5,953 nucleotides of DNA from Bacillota bacterium (GTDB taxonomy: Bacteria > Bacillota > Clostridia > Oscillospirales > Butyricicoccaceae). This document shows, piece after piece, positions 1-4,180 of this stretch. The translations under genes and the position numbers were made by a program. Each line of letters begins with the position of its first letter. The stretch's first letter is position 1. The DNA is taken from NCBI GenBank assembly GCA_030705725.1, contig JAUZPW010000100.1:1-5953 (forward strand), in the 5' to 3' direction. Below the pieces are notes generated by a model. That model saw only the letters and a program-made list of their open reading frames with translations. It searched no databases and was not told where the DNA came from.

Positions 1-336
1 AAGGAAGGCCTGCCGGAAAAAGCTATTTTTATGGATTACGCGGGATATTCGACCTATGAATCGATGTACCGCGCGAAAAATACTTTCGGGGTCAAAAAGG
101 CGTTCATCGTAACGCAGGAATTCCATCTGGGCCGCGCTTTGTATATCGCCCGGGCGCTCGGCATCGACGCTTACGGCGTTGCAGCCGACAGAAGGCCATA
201 CAGGAACATCTGGTATAACTACGCGCGCGAGTATCTGGCGAGGGTCAAGGACTTCTTTACGGCGATAGTCAAGCCTAAGCCCGCGAAATCGGGAAAAATT
301 CCGGTAGCGGGCGGCGGGAATACTTTAGAGGGATAA
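1..336 (+). CDS. SanA/YdcF-type DUF218 envelope protein, C-terminal part (5' end outside window)
   Basis: The reading frame is open from the first base and ends in two consecutive stops (TAA TAA at 334-339), so 111 C-terminal residues are visible. The ATG at 31 is internal, because conserved sequence (GLPEKAIFMDYAG) runs across it. Two DUF218 signatures are clear: the D-x-A-G-x-x-T-x-x-S block near visible residues 12-21, and the VTQEFHLGRALYIAR block near 42-56 followed by a glycine and a small strand. The segment NYAREYLARVKDF matches the SanA-like ending. The family (SanA, YdcF, ElyC) is usually membrane-anchored at the N-terminus, with the domain outside or at the membrane. SanA is linked to vancomycin exclusion at high temperature in enteric bacteria, but the biochemical activity is not settled. 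The basic tail (about 20 residues, rich in K, P and G) looks disordered. The N-terminal anchor cannot be checked here. Family assignment is firm; the role is inferred. Confidence 0.85.
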   Translation, partial: KEGLPEKAIFMDYAGYSTYESMYRAKNTFGVKKAFIVTQEFHLGRALYIARALGIDAYGVAADRRPYRNIWYNYAREYLARVKDFFTAIVKPKPAKSGKIPVAGGGNTLEG

Positions 337-370
337 TAAAACCGGTGGGACAATTAATTTTCACATAAAA

Positions 371-407
371 AAAGCTGCCTCGTTTGAGGCAGCTTTGATT
401 TTTTTTT
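371..407. terminator. Bidirectional intrinsic terminator between convergent genes
   Basis: A perfect 11-bp stem (371-381 with 386-396; AAAGCTGCCTC / GAGGCAGCTTT) closes a GTTT loop. On the plus strand it is followed by GA and nine T (399-407). On the minus strand the stem runs directly into seven T (complement of A367-A373). It should therefore stop transcription of the DUF218 gene from the left and of the phospholipase-like gene from the right. The T-tract overlaps the TAA stop of the minus-strand gene. Confidence 0.92.
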
Positions 408-957
408 AAGCGGGGAGTAAAATCCCTTCGGCGATCAGCGTTCCGCATATCGAAGCGCAGATTTCAACGGAATCGGAAAACTCGCGTTCATACGTAACCT
501 CATTGCTTATGAACGCCTTATGGCGCTCGGCAATATAGGCTATGACGTCCATATCGGGCGGTATGAAAAGCGAGGGGTCGAAATTTTCGTCAGAGCGTTT
601 AAGGCGGATAAATTCCTTCGACTGCCTGGTTTCATATATAAAATGGGCGATCTGCTTAAGGTAATACGCGTCGTTATGCGCAAGGCAGAAAAAATCGGAA
701 ACAAAGTGGCAGACGACACCGAGCCTCAGCGAATAACGGCGGTTCGAAACGGACATGCCGGTTTCCAGGTCGTCGATCATCAAGTTTACGCGGTCTCCCC
801 AGTTATCGATCCTGTGCACGGGGCGTTTCATCCTGAAAGAAGTATCGGGCAGAACATTGCCAAGCATGAAGGCCGGCCTGTTAACGGCAAGGCCGTATTC
901 CTTTTCGAGCAGCTCGCAGGTTTTAGACGCTATGAGCATGTGTCCTACTAAATTCAA
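406..957 (-). CDS. Zinc-dependent phospholipase C family protein, cytoplasmic form, TTG start
   Basis: This 183-residue protein belongs to the zinc-dependent phospholipase C family (the Bacillus cereus PLC / S1-P1 nuclease fold). The metal-ligand pattern is well preserved: H6, D38 (in GNVLPD), H48, the HxxxD pair H84/D88, H94 six residues after D88, and the HxxxE pair H105/E109. Their order and spacing (HxxxD, +6 H, HxxxE) parallel His14, Asp55, His69, His118/Asp122, His128 and His142/Glu146 of the B. cereus enzyme. The start is TTG at 957, supported by GGAGG eight bases upstream and by an in-frame TAG at 979-981 that leaves no room for a signal peptide. The protein is thus predicted cytoplasmic, unlike secreted PLC toxins. 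It is shorter than secreted PLCs, and similar small homologues are common in Clostridia. The substrate is unknown and could be a phosphodiester other than a phospholipid. It is transcribed alone, divergently from proC. The fold call is confident; the activity is not. Confidence 0.85.
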   Translation of the reverse strand: MNLVGHMLIASKTCELLEKEYGLAVNRPAFMLGNVLPDTSFRMKRPVHRIDNWGDRVNLMIDDLETGMSVSNRRYSLRLGVVCHFVSDFFCLAHNDAYYLKQIAHFIYETRQSKEFIRLKRSDENFDPSLFIPPDMDVIAYIAERHKAFISNEVTYEREFSDSVEICASICGTLIAEGILLPA

Positions 958-981
958 TTTGCAGTCCTCCAGAAAAGTCTA
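958..981 (-). promoter_or_regulatory. Shine-Dalgarno and upstream in-frame stop fixing the TTG start at 957
   Basis: Reading the minus strand, GGAGG (complement of 966-970) is followed by eight bases and then TTG (957-955). In the same frame a TAG lies at 979-981 and no ATG or GTG occurs between it and the TTG. The start is therefore TTG, and the protein cannot carry an N-terminal extension or export signal. Confidence 0.85.
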
Positions 982-987
982 GTTCAT

Positions 988-1016
988 ACTATACATCCGC
1001 GCCGCTGAAATAACAA
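988..1016 (-). promoter_or_regulatory. Putative sigma-A-type promoter of the phospholipase-like gene
   Basis: On the minus strand TTGTTA (complement of 1011-1016; 4 of 6 to TTGACA) is separated by 17 bases from TATAGT (complement of 988-993; 5 of 6 to TATAAT). Transcription would begin near 981, about 24 bases before the TTG start and just upstream of the Shine-Dalgarno. The -35 hexamer lies inside the left arm of an inverted repeat. The call rests on consensus matching by eye. Confidence 0.65.
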
Positions 1017-1053
1017 GGATATTTTTATATTTATTCTGCAAAAATCCTGTTAT
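1010..1053. repeat. Imperfect inverted repeat in the divergent intergenic region, possible operator
   Basis: The left arm (1010-1026) and right arm (1040-1053) can pair over 14 bases (ATAACAGGATTTTT against its complement) if two single A insertions in the left arm are looped out. The centre is 13 AT-rich bases (1027-1039). The left arm covers the -35 hexamer of the leftward promoter, and the right arm ends about 25 bases upstream of the proC -35. Because it lies upstream of both predicted transcription starts, it would act as DNA, for example as a regulator site, rather than as RNA. It may also be chance similarity in AT-rich DNA. Confidence 0.4.
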
Positions 1054-1077
1054 GATTTCCACATTGTTCCGGGCTTG

Positions 1078-1106
1078 TTTACTTAAAAGCCTGAGAATGA
1101 TATACT
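1078..1106 (+). promoter_or_regulatory. proC: Putative sigma-A-type promoter of proC with extended -10
   Basis: TTTACT (1078-1083; 4 of 6) is separated by 17 bases from TATACT (1101-1106; 5 of 6). The -10 is preceded by TGA, giving an extended -10 (TGATATACT). Transcription would begin near 1113. That places the ATG at 1117 almost at the transcript's end and gives a leader of about 25 bases to the ATG at 1138. Confidence 0.68.
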
Positions 1107-1125
1107 TTTTCCATATATGAGAATT

Positions 1126-1130
1126 GGAGG
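1126..1130 (+). promoter_or_regulatory. proC: Shine-Dalgarno deciding the proC start at 1138
   Basis: GGAGG at 1126-1130 is seven bases before the ATG at 1138, which is ideal spacing. It lies downstream of the in-frame ATG at 1117 and so cannot serve it. Confidence 0.88.
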
Positions 1131-1137
1131 ACTTTAT

Positions 1138-1941
1138 ATGTATCGGTTGGGCGTTATCGGCGCGGGAAACATGGGTATGGCGATCCTAAACGGGGCAATC
1201 TCGTCGGGAGCCGTCAAAGCGCACGAAACCGCGGTTTTTGACCTCGACGCGGAAAAGAAAATGATTTGCAAAGGTAAAGGCTGCGCGGTTTTGGAAGACG
1301 AGGGGGAGGTCTACAAAGATAGCGCCGTACTGCTTTTTGCGGTCAAGCCGCAGAATTTTGAAACGCTGCTAAATAAGCTTTCCGGGTTTAAACCGCCCGA
1401 GGGCCAGATTATTGTGACCATCGCCGCGGGCGTTTCGACGGGATATATAAAAAGCTTCTTAAAGCAAAGCAAAAGGTTTATCCGCGTGATGCCGAACACG
1501 CCTCTTCTTATCGGAAAGGGCGCGTCGTTTCTTTCAAAATCGGAGGAAGTTACGGACGCCGAATTTGAAAAGATCCGCGCGATTTTCGGGGCGATGGGGG
1601 AAACCGCCGTTATCCCGGAGGATAAAATGAACGAGGTCATCCCCGTTAACGGGAGCTCGCCCGCTTTTGTATATTATTTTATAGACGCCGTCGCCAAATC
1701 CGCAGAAAAAATGGGCGTGGATTACGACACGGCGTTAAGGCTCGCGGCCGCGACATTTATCGGCTCGGCTGAAATGATTCTCAAATCGGGAAAAACGCCG
1801 GAAGAGCTTATAAAAATGGTTTGCTCGCCCGGAGGGACGACGATCGAAGCCATAAAGGTTTTCGACGCCCGTTCGCTTTACGATATTATCGACGAGGCCT
1901 GCGTTAAATGCGCTAAACGCGCGTACGAGATCGGGAAATAA
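1138..1941 (+). CDS. proC: Pyrroline-5-carboxylate reductase
   Basis: This enzyme carries out the last step of proline synthesis, reducing 1-pyrroline-5-carboxylate to proline with NAD(P)H in the cytoplasm. The 267-residue product is the usual family length. The N-terminal Rossmann domain begins with GAGNMG (residues 8-13) and contains the AVKP motif (68-71) and RVMPNTP (116-122). The C-terminal helical dimerisation and substrate domain contains NGSSPAF (171-177) and the family signature SPGGTTIEA (230-238). I chose the start at 1138 because GGAGG lies seven bases upstream and the Rossmann strand follows at once. The in-frame ATG at 1117 would add seven residues, has no usable ribosome binding site, and sits about four bases from the predicted transcript start. 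The gene stands alone: it has its own promoter, the terminator follows directly, and no proA or proB lies in the window. The identification is secure. Confidence 0.96.
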   Translation: MYRLGVIGAGNMGMAILNGAISSGAVKAHETAVFDLDAEKKMICKGKGCAVLEDEGEVYKDSAVLLFAVKPQNFETLLNKLSGFKPPEGQIIVTIAAGVSTGYIKSFLKQSKRFIRVMPNTPLLIGKGASFLSKSEEVTDAEFEKIRAIFGAMGETAVIPEDKMNEVIPVNGSSPAFVYYFIDAVAKSAEKMGVDYDTALRLAAATFIGSAEMILKSGKTPEELIKMVCSPGGTTIEAIKVFDARSLYDIIDEACVKCAKRAYEIGK

Positions 1942-1951
1942 AAAAATTGTA

Positions 1952-1979
1952 GGGCTGCTTTAAGCAGCCCCATCTTTTT
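1952..1979. terminator. Bidirectional intrinsic terminator between proC and the lipid kinase gene
   Basis: GGGCTGCT (1952-1959) pairs with AGCAGCCC (1963-1970) to form an eight-bp stem with a TTA loop. The opening T-A pair may fray, giving seven bp and a five-base loop. On the plus strand it is followed by CATC and five T (1975-1979). On the minus strand it is followed by TACAA and seven T (complement of 1940-1946). It can end transcription from both sides. The plus-strand T-tract overlaps the stop codon of the kinase gene (TAA, complement of 1978-1980). Confidence 0.88.
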
Positions 1980-2916
1980 ATGCCTGTACCATGCAGCTTA
2001 TATCGGGTGCGGTCCAAAGCGCGCCTTTCGGCACTATGAAATTAAGCTTATGTTTTGAGACCGAAAAGCTCAGTCTTTCCTTCAGCACGATTTCGCCGTC
2101 AAGGTTTACGGCGCTTTCCCGGTCGCATTTTATTTCAGCCCTTTTACCACGGACCCAGCTTGTATATTCCGGGAGCAGAGTATGGCGCCCCTCCCGGAAT
2201 TTTTTTACAACCCTTGCGACGGTAAGGAGGTTTACGGGCCCGACAAGCAGAAAATCTATCAGGCCGTCGTCGGGCAGCGCCTCCGGCACGGGGTTGAAGC
2301 CGCCGCCGTAAAACCTGCCGTTGCAGGCGACAATCATCGTGAATCTTCCGTCGTAACGTTTGCCGTCGATCGAGAGCTTGTACTTATGGTGCATACCGAG
2401 AAAAAGATTTATGAAAACGGAAAGATTATAAGCGCCCTTTCCGCTTATCAAAGGCAGGCGCTTGAGCTTTGGCACGCCTGAACACACCCGGGCGTCGAAG
2501 CCGACGGAGCATATGTTCACGCAGTATCGTCCGTCGCTTTCAAGCAGGTCTACCTGCCTTACATCCCCGTCGACAAGCTCGGCGAAATTGGAAAAGCGCG
2601 GGGCATCCTTTCCGAAAATACGGATAAAATCGTTGCCCGAGCCGCAGGGAAAATTAGTCAGCGCCACGTTTGAAAAACCCGCCGCGCCGTTTACTGCCTC
2701 GTTAAGCGTGCCGTCGCCGCCGCATATATATACCCGGAGGGGAGCGCCTTTTAAGGCGTTTTGCCTGACTATATCCGCCGCGTGCATCGGGTAATCCGTA
2801 AGGACGATTTCGTACTGTTCGCCGCGGTTTTCCATTACCTTTTCTATCTCGGGACGGAGTTCTCCGGCATGGTTATATCTGCCGGCCGCGGGATTGATTA
2901 TAAATAGATGTTTCAT
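1978..2916 (-). CDS. Diacylglycerol kinase family lipid kinase (YegS/BmrU/DgkB type)
   Basis: This 312-residue protein is full length for soluble bacterial lipid kinases with the DAGK catalytic domain, which phosphorylate a lipid hydroxyl (diacylglycerol in DgkB) with ATP at the inner membrane face. It shows FIINPAAG (5-12), the nucleotide-binding GGDGTLNE (66-73, with D68), PCGSGNDF (90-97; the usual GTGND is GSGND here), NGRFYGGG (199-206), DDGLID (216-221) and NLDGE (271-275) in the expected order of N-terminal kinase domain then C-terminal beta domain. The start ATG at 2916 is preceded by a purine-rich GGGAGAGG about six bases away. The gene lies 99 bases downstream of the SDR gene with a likely promoter in the gap, so it could be the end of that operon or independent. 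In Firmicutes DgkB recycles diacylglycerol from lipoteichoic acid synthesis. The motifs alone do not separate that role from YegS- or BmrU-like paralogues, so no symbol is given. Confidence 0.92.
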   Translation of the reverse strand: MKHLFIINPAAGRYNHAGELRPEIEKVMENRGEQYEIVLTDYPMHAADIVRQNALKGAPLRVYICGGDGTLNEAVNGAAGFSNVALTNFPCGSGNDFIRIFGKDAPRFSNFAELVDGDVRQVDLLESDGRYCVNICSVGFDARVCSGVPKLKRLPLISGKGAYNLSVFINLFLGMHHKYKLSIDGKRYDGRFTMIVACNGRFYGGGFNPVPEALPDDGLIDFLLVGPVNLLTVARVVKKFREGRHTLLPEYTSWVRGKRAEIKCDRESAVNLDGEIVLKERLSFSVSKHKLNFIVPKGALWTAPDISCMVQA

Positions 2917-2960
2917 AGGGGCCCTCTCCCGGTCAATTTCCGAAAGTGAATTACAGGTCT

Positions 2961-2989
2961 ATTTTTGCCGTTCTTCATGCCCAAGTCAA
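2961..2989 (-). promoter_or_regulatory. Putative promoter of the lipid kinase gene
   Basis: On the minus strand TTGACT (complement of 2984-2989; 5 of 6 to TTGACA) is followed after exactly 17 bases by AAAAAT (complement of 2961-2966; 4 of 6 to TATAAT). Transcription would begin near 2954, about 38 bases before the kinase start. No strong terminator hairpin was seen between the SDR stop and this site, so read-through from upstream remains possible. The -10 is weak. Confidence 0.5.
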
Positions 2990-3015
2990 CCCTTTTTTCT
3001 ATAAACCGGCATTTT

Positions 3016-4161
3016 TTATTTCGGGAAGCCTGATAATTTGCCCCAATCGTTAGCTTCGGCGAAGGACATGCATCTACTGAAAACTTCATATGTCAGTTCC
3101 GGGGCGGGGTTGTTTTTCGGTATTGCGTCCGTCCGGCTGCGGTCGAAAAGCCTTTTATCGGAAAGGTAAGGACGGTAAGGCTCCATAAGCCTGTCGAAAA
3201 GTTCTTCAGCCGGGTTTAATACGGGCTTTTTTTCCCTTAGCGCGCTTACGCCCCGGATTTTAAGAAACCGCTCCGAATAGCCGATCAGAGTATCCATATC
3301 GGGGGGGCTGCCGCTTGTTATATGATAAATGCCTTCTGAAGCCGGGCATTCGATTATATTGAGCGCGGTTTGCGCGAAATAATCGACCGGAATCAGGTTT
3401 ACGGTTCCCTCGCCGGGAAGATAAAACCCCAAGGGCATATAAAGCCCGCCGTCCGCCTTCTGATAAAACCCCCGTCCGGCGGACTTCTTTCCGCCGCGCT
3501 CAATATCCTTAATAAAAATATCTCGGACATACATGAGCGATTTTACGGCGTAATAAAGCGCGTTGAATTTAAGCGCTTTGCCCGTTTGCGAATGACCGTA
3601 CACGATCGAGGGGCGCAGTACGGTGAGCCTGATTCCGCAGTCGCCGCATTTTCGCGTTACGGTGCTTTCGGCGAGAGCCTTGCTCTCCTCGTACACGTTA
3701 GTAAAGCTTTCCTGGGCAACCGGGACCTCAAAGCAAAAGCCCTCGCGGACTCCGCAGGCGTATGCCGAGCTTATGTACACAAAATTCCGTGCTTCGGAGT
3801 CCGCAGCGAAATCGAGAAGAGCGGAAAGGTTCAGGACATTTGATTCCATGACGCGCTCACGGTTTTTTTCGGCGAAGCTCGTGTCTGACGCGCAGTGGAT
3901 TATCACATCTGCGCTGCCGCAGAGCTCTTTATATGCATCCGCGGCAAGCCCGAGGCGTTTTTTCGAAAAATCGGCGTCAAGTGCCGAAAGCCTGCCGCCG
4001 GGGTCGGCGCCGGTCAGGCCGAGAATACCCGAAAGCCTGTCGGGCAGGCTCGCCTCTTTTGAGGAGCGGCCCAGGACGGTAACGCTGTGGCCGCGGTCAA
4101 GAAGTTCAGATAAAAGAAAAGCGCCCAAAAAGCCCGTTGCTCCGGTAATAACCGCGTGCAT
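3016..4161 (-). CDS. Extended SDR oxidoreductase, thioester reductase/fatty acyl reductase-like (NAD_binding_4 type)
   Basis: This 381-residue extended short-chain dehydrogenase/reductase has the Rossmann motif TGATGFLG (6-13), R32 after the second strand (suggesting NADPH preference), VIIHCAS (86-92), YISSAY (129-134), the catalytic YxxxK pair Y157/K161, LRPSIVYG (182-189) and a substrate-domain anchor NLIPVDYFAQ (255-264). The stretch from residue 60 to 120 (DADFSKKRLGL, HCASDTSF, ESNVLNLSALLDFA) follows the pattern of standalone thioester or fatty acyl reductase domains (GDL..p.LGL, H.Aa...f, NV.gt..ll..a) better than sugar-nucleotide epimerases. Such enzymes reduce acyl thioesters to aldehydes or alcohols. 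Here no adenylation or carrier domain is attached, so the substrate must come from elsewhere. The ATG at 4161 has GGAGGT six bases upstream, inside the 19-base gap after the flavoprotein gene, so the two are surely co-transcribed. SDR membership is certain; the reaction is not. A sugar or steroid-type dehydrogenase remains possible. Confidence 0.82.
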   Translation of the reverse strand: MHAVITGATGFLGAFLLSELLDRGHSVTVLGRSSKEASLPDRLSGILGLTGADPGGRLSALDADFSKKRLGLAADAYKELCGSADVIIHCASDTSFAEKNRERVMESNVLNLSALLDFAADSEARNFVYISSAYACGVREGFCFEVPVAQESFTNVYEESKALAESTVTRKCGDCGIRLTVLRPSIVYGHSQTGKALKFNALYYAVKSLMYVRDIFIKDIERGGKKSAGRGFYQKADGGLYMPLGFYLPGEGTVNLIPVDYFAQTALNIIECPASEGIYHITSGSPPDMDTLIGYSERFLKIRGVSALREKKPVLNPAEELFDRLMEPYRPYLSDKRLFDRSRTDAIPKNNPAPELTYEVFSRCMSFAEANDWGKLSGFPK

Positions 4162-4167
4162 CCTATT

Positions 4168-4173
4168 ACCTCC
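4168..4173 (-). promoter_or_regulatory. Shine-Dalgarno of the SDR gene within the 19-base operon gap
   Basis: GGAGGT on the minus strand (complement of 4168-4173) lies six bases before the ATG at 4161 and only seven bases past the upstream gene's TAA (complement of 4181-4183). There is no room for a promoter or terminator, which supports co-transcription and probably coupled translation. Confidence 0.88.
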
Positions 4174-4180
4174 AATATTC

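Noticed and set aside
520..951. Plus-strand open frame (143 codons) antisense to the phospholipase-like gene
   Set aside because: The minus-strand gene carries a full metal-ligand pattern, a ribosome binding site and a promoter. The plus-strand frame shows no family motif.
2462..2794. Plus-strand open frame (110 codons) antisense to the lipid kinase gene
   Set aside because: It overlaps the kinase motifs GGDGT and GSGND on the other strand and has no recognisable protein features.
2992..3020. Short CCGG-containing stretch with T-runs after the SDR stop, considered as a terminator
   Set aside because: No stem longer than about four base pairs can be formed next to a T-tract in the direction of transcription.
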